Shown: positions 1-9,161 of the stretch, one piece after another | Position numbering within the stretch: position 1 is the stretch's first letter | Layout of the letters: each line of letters starts with the position of its first letter | Assembly: GCF_017301635.1 (NCBI RefSeq) | Contig: NZ_CP071091.1 | Span: 1,207,001-1,271,000 of the forward strand | DNA: 64,000 nt | Source: Myxococcus landrumus | GTDB lineage: Bacteria; Myxococcota; Myxococcia; Myxococcales; Myxococcaceae | Reading direction: 5' to 3' | Made by a program: the position numbers and the translations under genes | Notes under the pieces: model-generated | Told to the model about the DNA's origin: nothing | Databases searched by the model: none | Seen by the model: the letters and a program-made list of their open reading frames with translations, nothing else

Positions 1-233
1 GCGCTGTTGGCGTACTGGGGCGTGTTCATCGCCGCCACCATCATGTCGTTGGGGCTGGCGTCGTAGCTGCAATTGCCCGCGCCCGTGGCGTCGTAATAGG
101 TCGCGATGCCTTGCTGCTCCTCACCCAGCGGCACCCCGCCACCGGACGGGTCTTCACCGCAGCCTCCACACGCGAGGAGGGTGGCGGCCATGGGAACGAG
201 CAGCGAACGGGAGCGATGGGGGAGTGGGCGCAT
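1..233 (-). CDS. Expansin-like lipoprotein (N-terminal part only)
   Basis: The first 77 codons of a gene that runs off the left edge. The start is the ATG at 231-233. A basic, hydrophobic leader ends in a lipobox-like LLAC, so the product is probably a lipoprotein. After a Gly/Ser-rich linker comes GIATYYDATGAGNCSYD and then a stretch rich in D-M-M-V-A-A-M-N. This pattern is typical of the N-terminal double-psi beta-barrel of bacterial expansin/EXLX-type proteins, which loosen cell-wall polysaccharides without hydrolysis. The carbohydrate-binding C-terminal half is outside the window, so the assignment rests on this motif block alone. An RlpA-type DPBB protein is the main alternative. Confidence 0.6.
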   Translation of the reverse strand, partial: MRPLPHRSRSLLVPMAATLLACGGCGEDPSGGGVPLGEEQQGIATYYDATGAGNCSYDASPNDMMVAAMNTPQYANS

Positions 234-318
234 GCGCGGCCCAGTGTACCGCAAGGCATCCGCCATTCCTTCTACCCCAGGGAGGGGTAGGGCGATGCAA
301 TGAATGGCAAGAAACAAG

Positions 319-350
319 AGGTGGAAGGCACCCCCCGGAGCCTTCCACCT
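319..350 (-). terminator. Hairpin terminator of the vWA lipoprotein gene
   Basis: Perfect 11-bp inverted repeat (arms 319-329 and 340-350) starting 27 bases past the vWA stop codon. On the minus strand it is followed by a T-rich stretch (CTTGTTTCTTG). Confidence 0.6.
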
Positions 351-376
351 CCCTCACTTCGGTTGCGATGGCTGAA

Positions 377-2206
377 TCACTCTCCGCGGGCGGAGGCTCC
401 CGACAGCGCTCGCGCCTGCGTCACCAGTTGCACGAACTCCAGCCGCTCGACGTCCTTGGCGGCGGAGCCCTCGGCGAGCTTCCGCGTGGTCGCCAGGCTC
501 CAGTTCTGCGCCGCGGGATTGCCGCGAAGGATGTCCGCGGTGGCGGCCACGGCCAGGGCGAAGCGGAAGTCGGGCGAGGCCGCCTCCAGCGACGCGGCCA
601 CCTTGGAGTACTCCAGGGGGAAGGCCTGCTCGGAGGCCTCGGTGCCGTTGGGGGCCTTGGCGCGCACTCGCACCGTGGCGAGCTTCTCCTTCGCCCCGGG
701 GATGAGCTCCACCTCGTACAGCGCGGTGACGTTGTGGCCCGCGCCAATCTCTCCCGCGTCCACCTTGTCGTTGCGGAAGTCCTTGTCCGCCACGTCGCGA
801 TTCTCATACCCGAGCAGCCGGTAGCGGCTCACCACCGCGGGGTTGAACTCCACCTGGAGCTTCACGTCCTTGGCGATGACCTCCAGCGTGCCGGTGAGCT
901 GCGTCTCGAAGACCTTGCGGGCTTCCTTCATGCTGTCCACGTAGAAGCAGTTGCCGTTGCCCTTGTCCGCGAGCTTCTCCATCAAGTCATCGCGGTAGTT
1001 GCCCATGCCGAAGCCCACGGTGGTGAGGGTGACGCCCTCGGCCACGTACTTGCGGATGCTCTCCAGCATGGACTCCGGGCTCAGGCTGGGGCCGATGTTG
1101 GTGTCTCCATCCGTGAGCACCACGACGCGGGACACCACCTGGCCCGAGGCCTTCTTCACCGCGTGCTTGTAGGCCATCTCCATGCCGGAGCCCATGGCCG
1201 TGCCACCACCTGACTCGAGCGAGTCGAGCGCGTCGTGGATCTTCTTCACGTCCGAGGCGGGCGTGGGCGGCAGGACGTCCCGCGTGGAGCCCGCATAGGT
1301 GACGATGGCCACCGTGTCGTTCTCGTTGAGGTTCTTCACGGCGATCTTCACGGCCTCCTTCGCGAGCGGGAGCCGGTCGGAGGAGCTCATGGATCCGCTG
1401 GTGTCCATGAGGAACACCAGGTGCGCGGCCTTGCGCTGCGAGCGCGAGACAGACTTGCCCTGCACGCCCACCCGGACGAAGTGCCGCTTGGCGTCGAAGG
1501 GGGAAGGCGCCGCGTCCAGGTGCACCGAGAACGCCCCCTTCTCCGGCGGGGTGTAGCGGTACTTGAAGTAGTTGACGAACTCCTCGACGCGCACGGCCGA
1601 GCCCGGGGGCAGGGCGCCCTGCATGAGTTGCCGGCGTGCCACCGTGTACGACGCCGTGTCCACGTCCGCGCCGAAGGTGGACAACGGGTCCTTCGCCGTC
1701 TCGATGAAGGTGTTGGGCTTCCAGGCCTCGTGCGTGTTTCCCGACGCGGTGGGATCGGAGTACCGGTCATGCTCCCTCGGCTGGGAGGGCACGCTCATGA
1801 GCTTCCCCGTGGCCATTCTGGGCTTCGCGCGCTTCGCGGTGGGAAGGTACTCCGCGGGTGGCGGGGGCGAGGCCGGAGGAGGCATGGCGACGGTCGGCAT
1901 GGCGGCCGCTCCGGAGCCGGAGGCGGTGATGCGGCCCACCACTCCGCCCTGGACCCTGTTGATGGGCTCGGCGGAGTCCCCATCCTCGGCGTCGCTGGGG
2001 GGCAGGACGTCGTCGGAGGCTTTTTCGTCGTGCCTCCTCTGTTCGGTCGAGCCTTCGGTCTCCTTGGCCGCGATGGTCTGGGCCGAGGGAGTCCGCGCGG
2101 GCTCATCCTTCGAGGACAGGGCACTGGTGCAGGCTGGCAAGGCGCAGACGGCGAGCAGGGCGCTTCCCCACAAGGACAGGCCGCACTTCAGGAAGGTCTG
2201 GGACAT
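377..2206 (-). CDS. YfbK-like von Willebrand factor A domain lipoprotein
   Basis: 609 residues. I chose the ATG at 2204-2206 because GGAG sits just upstream and the product then begins with a signal peptide ending in the lipobox LPAC. A Pro/Ala-rich linker follows. Next comes the N-terminal region of the YfbK family ([12 protein letters not shown]), then a vWA domain with an intact MIDAS motif, DTSGS at about residue 268, and a C-terminal DUF3520-like part. Family members are envelope-anchored and thought to bind metal-dependent protein partners; no enzyme activity is expected. It is divergent from the VOC gene, with a 133-bp shared upstream region. The partner is unknown, and no MoxR ATPase lies next to it. 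Confidence 0.85.
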   Translation of the reverse strand: MSQTFLKCGLSLWGSALLAVCALPACTSALSSKDEPARTPSAQTIAAKETEGSTEQRRHDEKASDDVLPPSDAEDGDSAEPINRVQGGVVGRITASGSGAAAMPTVAMPPPASPPPPAEYLPTAKRAKPRMATGKLMSVPSQPREHDRYSDPTASGNTHEAWKPNTFIETAKDPLSTFGADVDTASYTVARRQLMQGALPPGSAVRVEEFVNYFKYRYTPPEKGAFSVHLDAAPSPFDAKRHFVRVGVQGKSVSRSQRKAAHLVFLMDTSGSMSSSDRLPLAKEAVKIAVKNLNENDTVAIVTYAGSTRDVLPPTPASDVKKIHDALDSLESGGGTAMGSGMEMAYKHAVKKASGQVVSRVVVLTDGDTNIGPSLSPESMLESIRKYVAEGVTLTTVGFGMGNYRDDLMEKLADKGNGNCFYVDSMKEARKVFETQLTGTLEVIAKDVKLQVEFNPAVVSRYRLLGYENRDVADKDFRNDKVDAGEIGAGHNVTALYEVELIPGAKEKLATVRVRAKAPNGTEASEQAFPLEYSKVAASLEAASPDFRFALAVAATADILRGNPAAQNWSLATTRKLAEGSAAKDVERLEFVQLVTQARALSGASARGE

Positions 2207-2339
2207 GCGTTCTCCGGGGGCGGAAGAGGACGGTGGCCGCCTCGAAACGCATGACCTGGGGAAAGGGTCTTTTCCGATGGATTTTCCTCCGACCCGAGTC
2301 CCTTGTCCCTCGCGGGGGCGTCTGACAGGGTGCCGACCC

Positions 2340-2828
2340 ATGTCGACTTCAAGACCCTTCCGAATCCTGGGCATCCAGCAGATCGCCATCGGTGGCGCCG
2401 ACAAGGGCCCGCTCCGCAAGCTCTGGGTGGACCTGCTGGGCCTGACGCCTCACGGCACCTACCGCAGCGAGCGGGAGAACGTGGACGAGGACATCGTCAC
2501 CGCGGGTGCGGGGCCCTTCAAGGTCGAGGTGGACCTGATGCAGCCCATCAACCCCGAGGGCAAGCCCCGGGTCCACGAGACGCCGCTCAACCACGTGGGC
2601 TTGTGGGTGGATGATCTCCCCGGCGCCGTGGCGTGGCTGGAGCAGCAGGGGCTGCGCTTCGCACCGGGCGGCATCCGCAAGGGCGCCGCGGGCTTCGACA
2701 TCTGCTTCGTGCACCCCAAGGGCAACGAGCAGTTCCCCTATGGCGGCGAGGGCGTGCTCATCGAGCTGGTGCAGGCCCCGCCGGAGATCATCGCCGCGTT
2801 CGAGAAGCTCGCGGCCGGCGGTCACTGA
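2340..2828 (+). CDS. VOC (glyoxalase/bleomycin-resistance) superfamily protein
   Basis: 162 residues starting at the ATG at 2340, close to the usual length of a single two-module VOC protein. The first beta-alpha-beta unit begins with [10 protein letters not shown] and the second with [19 protein letters not shown] Gln/His near the start, His in LNHVG and a late Glu (GVLIELVQ) are in the right places for the vicinal-oxygen-chelate metal site. Lactoylglutathione lyase-like or methylmalonyl-CoA epimerase-like chemistry is possible, but the substrate cannot be read from the sequence. Its 3' end overlaps the convergent membrane acyltransferase gene by 7 bp. Confidence 0.8.
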   Translation: MSTSRPFRILGIQQIAIGGADKGPLRKLWVDLLGLTPHGTYRSERENVDEDIVTAGAGPFKVEVDLMQPINPEGKPRVHETPLNHVGLWVDDLPGAVAWLEQQGLRFAPGGIRKGAAGFDICFVHPKGNEQFPYGGEGVLIELVQAPPEIIAAFEKLAAGGH

Positions 2829-3922
2829 GACAGGGCGGGACGCAGCCGCTTGCCCACGGTCCGGAGCGCCGTCTTCACGAGGTGCTCCAGCCGGTCCCAC
2901 GCGAGGCACAACATCCACGTGGCGACGATGAGCACGGCGGTGAGCACCCAGTACTGGACCCACCCGCTGCGGTCTCCCCAGAAGCGCTGGAAGGAGAAGA
3001 CGCCTCCAATCCGGTAGAACAGCAGCATCTCGTGGAAGAAGTAGGCGGAGAGCGACGAGGTGCCGAACACCTCGATGAACCGCCGCACCCGCGAGGGCTC
3101 TTGTCCCGTGGCCACCCGCGCCTCCAGCCACATGAGGCCCAGCAGCACCGCGCACACCCACGAGAAGCGCGCCGCGGAGTTGGACGGGTTGCAGACAAAG
3201 AAGCGGTGCTGCGGATAGAGCGAGTAGAGGAAGTCCCCGGACGCCGCGGCGATGGCGCCCACCGTCACGAGGGCGAGGAGGGCCACCGTCAGCGCGCGCC
3301 GGCCCCAGGCTCCCGCGAGCGTCCCCGCGAAGAGGCCCAGCCACGCGAAGCCCATCCACGGCAGCAGCGGGAAGGGCGCGAACGAGGACTTGTTCGTGAA
3401 CATGGCCCAGGGCTCGGGGACATGCTCTCCGAAGGGCGCCACGGCGAAGACCCCCATGGCCAGGACCAGGCTCACGGCCGCCAGCACGCGCGGACGCGAG
3501 GCGAGCACGGCGGCCACCGGCAGCAGCAACAGCAGGCACAGGCCCACGCACTGGAGGATGTCCATGCGGAGGATCCACTTGGGCTCGCTCAGCAGGGGGA
3601 ACCAGGCCCAGTTGACCAGGGTGGCGACCAGGAGCACTTCACAGGTTCGACGGAAGTTGCGGGGCACTCGCTCCAGGAGCTTGCCGGCGGCGGCGCTGCG
3701 CACCATGACGAGGGCCAGCGCGAAGCCCGCGGAGAAGATGAACGCGGGAGCGACCAGGCCGTCGACCTTGAGCAGGCGGCCCACCCAGAGGCTCTTGCGC
3801 AACTCCGGGGTGAGCAGCGCCAATGAGTGCGTCTGCACCATGAACAACACGGCGATGCCGCGCAGCCAGTCGATGGCGCGCACGCGGTCCTGGGACACGG
3901 AGAGGGGCGGGGAAGAAGTCAC
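2822..3922 (-). CDS. Multi-pass membrane acyltransferase, DUF1624/HGSNAT-like
   Basis: 366 residues with about ten hydrophobic segments. The opening [19 protein letters not shown] and the later [19 protein letters not shown] are hallmark segments of the heparan-alpha-glucosaminide N-acetyltransferase-like family (DUF1624/YeiB-related). These proteins move acyl groups across the cytoplasmic membrane onto sugars. The His of the first segment (QTHS) is the likely catalytic residue by family analogy. No sugar-polymer biosynthesis genes are adjacent, so the acceptor is unknown. A related acyltransferase-3 (OafA-like) label is the alternative. Confidence 0.7.
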   Translation of the reverse strand: MTSSPPLSVSQDRVRAIDWLRGIAVLFMVQTHSLALLTPELRKSLWVGRLLKVDGLVAPAFIFSAGFALALVMVRSAAAGKLLERVPRNFRRTCEVLLVATLVNWAWFPLLSEPKWILRMDILQCVGLCLLLLLPVAAVLASRPRVLAAVSLVLAMGVFAVAPFGEHVPEPWAMFTNKSSFAPFPLLPWMGFAWLGLFAGTLAGAWGRRALTVALLALVTVGAIAAASGDFLYSLYPQHRFFVCNPSNSAARFSWVCAVLLGLMWLEARVATGQEPSRVRRFIEVFGTSSLSAYFFHEMLLFYRIGGVFSFQRFWGDRSGWVQYWVLTAVLIVATWMLCLAWDRLEHLVKTALRTVGKRLRPALSQ

Positions 3923-4064
3923 GGCGGGCGCACCCTACGGCAAGTCCAGGCAGGCGGTAAGGGGAGCGAACAGGACGAGCCTCGGCTCCCCGGGTCGTGA
4001 CAGGATGGGCGTCGGCCGTGGGTTGAGTGGATGCGTGGCCCGGAACGGCGGCGCGAGGTGACGC

Positions 4065-5219
4065 GTGAGTGATGAAGTGAGTCGCAGGGATGCGCTGAGG
4101 TTGCTCGCGGCGGCGGGTGCCACGTCAGCGGCGGGCTGCACGCGCAGCCCGGAAAAGCCATCGGAGGAGAAGGGGATGAGTCAGCAACAGGTGAGTGAGC
4201 AACCCGTCGTCATGGGCCTGGGCCCCCTCAAGGGAATGCCCTGGCCTACGCCCGACCCCTTCTTGTTCTGCGTGCACCACGACGACCGGTATCCCGAGGG
4301 CACCGAGAAGATGGGCCCCGCCCCCTCGCTGCTGACGGGACGGCAGATAGGCCAGGACTTCGACGGGCGCGACGGCTGGAACATGTACCACGGGAGCGTC
4401 GTCCCTGGCTTTCCCCAGCACCCCCACCGGGGCTTCGAGACGGTGACCATCGTCCGCAAGGGCCTGTTGGACCACTCGGACTCGCTGGGCGCGGCGGCGC
4501 GCTTCGGCGGCGGAGACGTGCAGTGGCTCACCGCGGGCGGTGGCGTGCTGCACTCGGAGATGTTCCCGCTGCTCCAGCCCGACAAGCCCAACCCGGTGGA
4601 GCTGTTCCAGATCTGGCTCAACCTGCCGAGCGTGGACAAGCTCGTCACGCCGCACTTCTCCATGCTCTGGGACCACAACATCCCCCGGCATGTGGCGAAG
4701 GACGACGCGGGACGCACCACCGAGGTCACCATCGTCGCGGGCTCGCTGGGGGATGCCAAGGCGCCGCCTCCTCCGCCCAAGTCCTGGGCCTCGCGCGCGG
4801 ACACCGACGTGGCCATCTGGACGCTGAAGCTGTCCCCCGGCGCGCGCTGGACGCTCCCCGCCGCCGCGCGGGGCAGCAATCGCTTCCTGTACTTCTTCAA
4901 GGGCTCCTCGCTGAAGGTGGGCGGGCGCGTCATCCCCGCCTCGCATGTCCTCCAACTGAGGCCCGAGGTCGACGCGGTGCTGGAGAACGGCCCCGACGAG
5001 ACGGAGCTGCTGATGCTGCAAGGCCGGCCCATCAAGGAGCCGGTGGCCCAGCACGGCCCCTTCGTCATGAACACGCGCCAGGAGCTCCAGCAGGCGTTCA
5101 ACGACTACCAGCGCACCCAGTTCGGCGGGTGGCCGTGGAAGAGTGATGACCCGGTCCATCCTCGCGAGGAGGGGCGCTTCGCCCGTCACGCGGATGGCCG
5201 GCTGGAGCGGCCCACCTAG
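4065..5219 (+). CDS. Pirin family protein with Tat-type lipoprotein leader
   Basis: 384 residues. The GTG start at 4065 is favoured by GAGGTG just upstream. The N-terminus has the twin-arginine pattern SRRDALRLL followed by a small-residue stretch and Cys (SAAGC), so export by Tat and lipidation are likely. The cupin part has the pirin metal-binding signature: HPHRGFETVTIV then GGGVLHSEMF. The C-terminal cupin is also present. Cytoplasmic pirins are iron-binding redox regulators or quercetinase-like dioxygenases. An exported, lipid-anchored version is unusual and suggests an envelope oxidative role. It is followed 111 bp later by an MFS exporter on the same strand. Confidence 0.85.
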   Translation: MSDEVSRRDALRLLAAAGATSAAGCTRSPEKPSEEKGMSQQQVSEQPVVMGLGPLKGMPWPTPDPFLFCVHHDDRYPEGTEKMGPAPSLLTGRQIGQDFDGRDGWNMYHGSVVPGFPQHPHRGFETVTIVRKGLLDHSDSLGAAARFGGGDVQWLTAGGGVLHSEMFPLLQPDKPNPVELFQIWLNLPSVDKLVTPHFSMLWDHNIPRHVAKDDAGRTTEVTIVAGSLGDAKAPPPPPKSWASRADTDVAIWTLKLSPGARWTLPAAARGSNRFLYFFKGSSLKVGGRVIPASHVLQLRPEVDAVLENGPDETELLMLQGRPIKEPVAQHGPFVMNTRQELQQAFNDYQRTQFGGWPWKSDDPVHPREEGRFARHADGRLERPT

Positions 5220-5330
5220 CGAGCAGGCGGTGGGTCGTCCCTCCCTTGGGGACAGTCCGGGCGAGGGAGCCCCAGGCACGGCATGCCGTTGGGCGTGAAA
5301 GCCGTCCGGACCCATGTGCATAGAGGAAGT

Positions 5331-6758
5331 GTGTCCGACTCCGCAGGCTCATCACCCCAGGGTCCACCTTCCGTGCGCGGCACGCGGCTCGCCTCCCTCG
5401 CGGTGGCGAGCGCGCTGTTCATGGAGTTCGTCGACTCCACGGCGCTGTCCACCGCGCTGCCGGCGCTCTCCGTGGCGTTCGGCACGGACCCCATCCACCT
5501 CAAGCTCGCGCTGACGTCCTACATCCTGGCGCTGGCCGTGCTGGCGCCCGCGAGTGGCTGGGTGGCGGACCGCTTCGGCCCCCGCCGCGTCTTCCTGCTG
5601 GCGATGAGCGTGTTCCTCCTGAGCTCGGTGCTCTGCGGCTTCTCGCGGACGCTGCCGCAGCTCGTCCTCTTCCGCACGCTCCAGGGGTTGGGCGGCGCGC
5701 TGATGACCCCCGTGGGCCGGCTCATCGTGGTGGGCACGGCGCCTCGGGAGAAGCTGGTGTCCGCGCTGAGCTGGTTCACCATGCCCGCGCTGGTGGGCCC
5801 GCTGGTGGGGCCGCCCCTCGCCGGGCTCATCCTGGGCGTGGCGGACTGGCCCTGGATTTTCTTCATCAACGTCCCCGTGGGCTTGCTGGGCATGCTCGCG
5901 GTGGCGCGCTTCGTGCCGGAGCTGCCTCAACCCCATCCAGGGCCGTTCGACTGGAAGGGCTATGCGCTCGCCGCGGTCTGCATCACGTTGCTGATAGGGA
6001 CGGCGGAGACGGTGGGCGTGGGGCTGGTGCCCGCGTCGCTCCAGCTCGCCATGGCGGCGGTGGCTGTCTTCGCGCTCGGGTGGTTCGTGCGTCACGCCTT
6101 GCGCGCGGAGCGGCCGGTGCTGGACCTGCGGCTCTTGAAGCAGGCCACCTATCGCGCGAGCACCGTGGGCGGTGGATTGGTGCGGATGGGCTTGGGAGCC
6201 ACGCCGTTCCTCCTGCCCTTGATGCTCCAGGTGGGCCTGGGATGGGGGCCCTTCGAGGCGGGCATGGTGACCATCGGCACCGGCCTGGGCGCCATGTCAT
6301 GCAAGCCCCTGGCGCCGTGGGTCATCCGCCGGGTGGGCTTTCGCACCACGCTCATCGGCTCCAACCTGGCGGCGGCGGTGATGACGGCGCTACCAGCCTT
6401 GTTCCGGGACTCGACGCCCGTTCCCCTCATCGTCGCGACGTTGTTCGTGGGCGGCTTCGTGCGCTCGTTGCAGTTCACCGCCATCAACGCGGTGGCGTAC
6501 GCGGACATCACCCCGGAGGCAGTGAGCCGGGCGTCCACGCTGGCGGTGGTGACGCAGCAGATGGCGCTGAGCGTGGGCATCAGCTTCGGCGCGCTCATGC
6601 TGCACGTGGCTCGAGGCAGCGGAGACCTGCCCCTGACACCGGACCGCTTCCTGCTGCCGTTCGTCGCGGTGGGGGTGGTGTCGTCGCTCGCGGGGCCGCT
6701 CTTCCATCGGCTGCCGGAGGATGCTGGCTCGCGAATCGGCGGACGCGCGGCGCGCTGA
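5331..6758 (+). CDS. MFS multidrug exporter, DHA2/EmrB-like
   Basis: 475 residues from the GTG at 5331, which has GAGG a few bases upstream; an in-frame ATG at 5283 would add 16 residues. About 14 hydrophobic segments follow. MFS signatures are present: D-S-T in helix 1 (FVDSTALSTALPAL), the motif A-like loop GWVADRFGPRRVFL, the helix-4 RTLQGLGGALMTPVGR and motif C-like GPLVGPPLAG. This is the DHA2 (proton antiport, 14-TMS) pattern. Substrate unknown. It may be cotranscribed with the upstream pirin gene. A strong hairpin terminates it. Confidence 0.85.
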   Translation: MSDSAGSSPQGPPSVRGTRLASLAVASALFMEFVDSTALSTALPALSVAFGTDPIHLKLALTSYILALAVLAPASGWVADRFGPRRVFLLAMSVFLLSSVLCGFSRTLPQLVLFRTLQGLGGALMTPVGRLIVVGTAPREKLVSALSWFTMPALVGPLVGPPLAGLILGVADWPWIFFINVPVGLLGMLAVARFVPELPQPHPGPFDWKGYALAAVCITLLIGTAETVGVGLVPASLQLAMAAVAVFALGWFVRHALRAERPVLDLRLLKQATYRASTVGGGLVRMGLGATPFLLPLMLQVGLGWGPFEAGMVTIGTGLGAMSCKPLAPWVIRRVGFRTTLIGSNLAAAVMTALPALFRDSTPVPLIVATLFVGGFVRSLQFTAINAVAYADITPEAVSRASTLAVVTQQMALSVGISFGALMLHVARGSGDLPLTPDRFLLPFVAVGVVSSLAGPLFHRLPEDAGSRIGGRAAR

Positions 6759-6770
6759 GCCAGATACAAC

Positions 6771-6805
6771 CTCGCTGCCCGGGGGGAGGGTTCCCGGGCA
6801 GCGAG
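6771..6805. terminator. Bidirectional hairpin between convergent genes
   Basis: Perfect 13-bp inverted repeat (6771-6783 and 6793-6805) with a 9-nt loop, lying between the stops of the MFS gene and the Cys-rich lipoprotein gene. There is no clear T-tract on either side, so factor-independent termination may be incomplete. Confidence 0.6.
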
Positions 6806-6818
6806 TCCCGCGAATCGA

Positions 6819-8012
6819 TTACAGGCCGTCCTGGTAGCAGAAGCCGTAGCCGAGGTCGGAGCCGCCACCCGCCAGCGGGTAGTTCATGTAGCCCAGCTCC
6901 TCACCGGGGCCGCACTCGCTGCGAGCGCGCGTGTAGCGGTGGCACACGCCCTTGCCCGTGCGCTTCAGGTCCAGGCAGATGCCGCGCGCGCCCTCGGTGC
7001 CGCAGAACTCGGCGAAGCCCACGCTGCACTCCTCGCCAATCAGCGCCGGGTCGAACGCGAAGCCGATGGGCTCCAGGACGGACTGCTCGATGCACAGGCC
7101 GTACACGCCGCACACCGTGCCCGTCGGGCAGCCGGGGTTCGCCGCCATGAAGTCACACGACTTGAGGCACTGGGCGTTGGTGGAGAGCAGGTCCGTGCAG
7201 GCGAAGCCCTGCTCGCAGTCCGTCGACGCCAGGTCGTACTCGTTCGTCGCGGCCGTCACCGTGCAGGCCGCGCCCTGGGTCTTGGTGCCCAGCGAGCGCT
7301 CCAGCGTGCCATCGCTGGCCACGTAGTCGTCGGCGACGCAGGTGGTGTCCGGCAGGTTCGCCGTCAGCGAGCCCTGGCGAGGATCACACCCGCCCGGGCG
7401 CACCGTGTTCCACGTCGCGAAGCGGATCCACTTGCACTCGCCGCCCGGCACCACCGCGCTGCCCCAGTAGGGCGCGTTCATCGGCGCCGCGTCCACGGAC
7501 TCGCGCAGCACCACGTTCACCAGCGCGCCCACCGTCTGCTGCGGCGACACCTTCAGCGCGAGCAGCATCTGGCCGGACTCCGCCACGAGGAACTTCTCCG
7601 TCGCCGCGCCGACGTCCTGGTAACCAAAGACACACTGGTCACAGGTGAAGGTGTTGGCACCTTCGGCGGCCAGGTCATACAGGCCCGGCCCGGTGTTCAC
7701 ATCCAGCCGGATGCGCGCGATGTCCACCGCGTTCGGGTCGCCGAAGCTGTTGAAGTTGCCGCGGTACAGCGGCTGCTGCCCATAGCGCACGGGCGTCAGT
7801 TGGGTGCCGTTGCGCAGCTCGCCCATCGTGATTTCCGTACACCCGGCAGGCGGCGTCAGCAGCTTCGCCTGCGCCTCGGCCTCGCTCACCGCCTGCTGCT
7901 CCGGCGCCGGCTCCTTCGTCGTCGTCGGGCCACAGCCCACCAGGCCCGCGAGCAACACCGCTCCCCAGCGCAAACCATTCACAGATGAAGAACCTTGGAA
8001 ACGGGACGACAT
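6819..8012 (-). CDS. Cys-rich hypothetical lipoprotein
   Basis: 397 residues from the ATG at 8010-8012, which has GGAG 6 nt upstream. The leader ends in the lipobox LVGC. The mature protein has about 20 Cys, mostly in the second half, in patterns such as TCDQC, CEQGFACTD and CPTGTVCGVYGLC. These resemble the disulfide-rich 'CxxGxxC' modules common in secreted myxobacterial proteins. I recognise no enzyme motif. It is probably a disulfide-stabilised outer-surface protein and ends in the shared hairpin at 6771-6805. Confidence 0.7.
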   Translation of the reverse strand: MSSRFQGSSSVNGLRWGAVLLAGLVGCGPTTTKEPAPEQQAVSEAEAQAKLLTPPAGCTEITMGELRNGTQLTPVRYGQQPLYRGNFNSFGDPNAVDIARIRLDVNTGPGLYDLAAEGANTFTCDQCVFGYQDVGAATEKFLVAESGQMLLALKVSPQQTVGALVNVVLRESVDAAPMNAPYWGSAVVPGGECKWIRFATWNTVRPGGCDPRQGSLTANLPDTTCVADDYVASDGTLERSLGTKTQGAACTVTAATNEYDLASTDCEQGFACTDLLSTNAQCLKSCDFMAANPGCPTGTVCGVYGLCIEQSVLEPIGFAFDPALIGEECSVGFAEFCGTEGARGICLDLKRTGKGVCHRYTRARSECGPGEELGYMNYPLAGGGSDLGYGFCYQDGL

Positions 8013-8381
8013 GATTTCTCCCATGAGTAGAGATTGGGCACGCAGGTGCCCTCGGTCCGGGACTCCCAGGGGGGCCGGACGCACACGTATCGTTGATTCA
8101 GATGCAATCGCGTTCCGATTTGAGGCCGGAACGGCGCGAGACGACCTTCACGACGCAAGCAAGTCGCCCCGTGCAGCAAGGGAACGGAGCAGTGCGTTGA
8201 TTGTCGCGTTTGAATTTTCGCGCGTAGCCGGAGTGTCCTGAATCCCGGCTTGATGCGGACTGTGCGTGTGGGGCCATTGCTCGCGGCGTCACGGGCAATG
8301 GCTCACCATGGAAGGAGGCGCGAGCCGCAATCACATAGCGGTTTCCCGCCATGGAAGGCAGGCGGCTCGCGAGTCCGGGCC
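8013..8381. other. Non-coding stretch between lipoprotein gene and tail cluster
   Basis: 369 bp without a credible gene. It is more AT-rich near 8085-8225, where the lipoprotein promoter must lie. It contains two inverted repeats: GCCATTGC (8273-8280) with its complement at 8295-8302, and a 10-bp repeat at 8319-8328/8362-8371. A 10-base direct repeat, CCATGGAAGG, occurs at 8306-8315 and 8349-8358. Confidence 0.5.
8319..8371 (-). terminator. Putative end-of-cluster hairpin for the tail operon
   Basis: Perfect 10-bp arms CGCGAGCCGC (8319-8328) and its complement (8362-8371) around a 33-nt loop, 11 bases past the last stop codon of the tail cluster. There is no T-tract, so this may be a transcript-end stabiliser rather than a classical terminator. 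Confidence 0.35.
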
Positions 8382-9149
8382 CTACGTGTCGCGGCGCACT
8401 TCGCGGATGATGCCCACGGGCTCGGGCGTGCCCAGGGAGATGAGCTGCTCGCATTCACCGCGGATGAGGAAGCTCGCCTGGGCGCGGCTGAAGAACGTGG
8501 TGCCCACGGCCTCCATCGTGCGCGTGACTCCCAGCAGGGTGGCCGCGGGTTGGAGCAGGCGCATGCGGACGCCCGACTCTTCGGGGAAGGTGTCCTCGTC
8601 CTCCAGGTTCCCCAGGTCCGCGGAGGCAGCCAGCGCGGCGGCCAGCGCCCGGGACAGCAGGGGCGCGGCGTTGCCCGGCGCCTTCACCCACGCGCGGACG
8701 GTCAGCTTCAGCTCGCAGCGCCGCCGCTCCAGGAATCCCTCGGCGCGCTCGCCCCGGAGGAAGGCCACCACGGCTTCGTTCGCCGTCATGGGAGCGCGGT
8801 AGAGGCGGAGGGTGGTGCCGTCGATGCTGTAGTCATCCCCCCGGCGCAGGGGACGTCCCGGCGGTGACTCCACTTCCGCCACCTGGCCCTGGGCATGGGC
8901 CGGGAGCGTGAAGTCGCGCGTCGTCCCGTTGCCGGGCCAGCGGTGGACCTGGGCGAAATAGGAAGGCTGTCGCTGCGCCGTGAGGTCGTCACCTTCCGGA
9001 AGCGCCAGCTTGAAGCTCGAGGCGCAGACCTCCACGAGCGCCTCCACCTCGGTGGCGGGGCCCTGTGAAGGCCCGGTCGCCACGTCCACCGTTTCGGGGA
9101 CGGCGGGGCGGAGTGCATCGTGAAAGTAGGACTCGACGGCGAGGAGCAT
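8382..9149 (-). CDS. Unrecognised protein, last gene of the tail cluster
   Basis: 255 residues, no signal peptide or membrane segment. It begins MLLAVESYFHDALRPAVPE, then has a beta-rich middle and an alpha/beta C-terminal part. It lies 12 bp behind the 566-residue gene on the same strand, so it is cotranscribed with the particle genes. The N-terminal helix-rich start and size recall the DUF4255/Pvc16-type tail-terminator/cap proteins of contractile injection systems, but I cannot show that homology by eye. A structural or assembly role in the particle is inferred from position only. Confidence 0.55.
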   Translation of the reverse strand: MLLAVESYFHDALRPAVPETVDVATGPSQGPATEVEALVEVCASSFKLALPEGDDLTAQRQPSYFAQVHRWPGNGTTRDFTLPAHAQGQVAEVESPPGRPLRRGDDYSIDGTTLRLYRAPMTANEAVVAFLRGERAEGFLERRRCELKLTVRAWVKAPGNAAPLLSRALAAALAASADLGNLEDEDTFPEESGVRMRLLQPAATLLGVTRTMEAVGTTFFSRAQASFLIRGECEQLISLGTPEPVGIIREVRRDT

Positions 9150-9161
9150 GGCGAAGGGGCC

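Noticed and set aside
224-1213. 329-codon plus-strand frame opposite the vWA gene
   Set aside because: Same shadow pattern and no start or ribosome-binding support; the minus strand encodes a recognisable domain.
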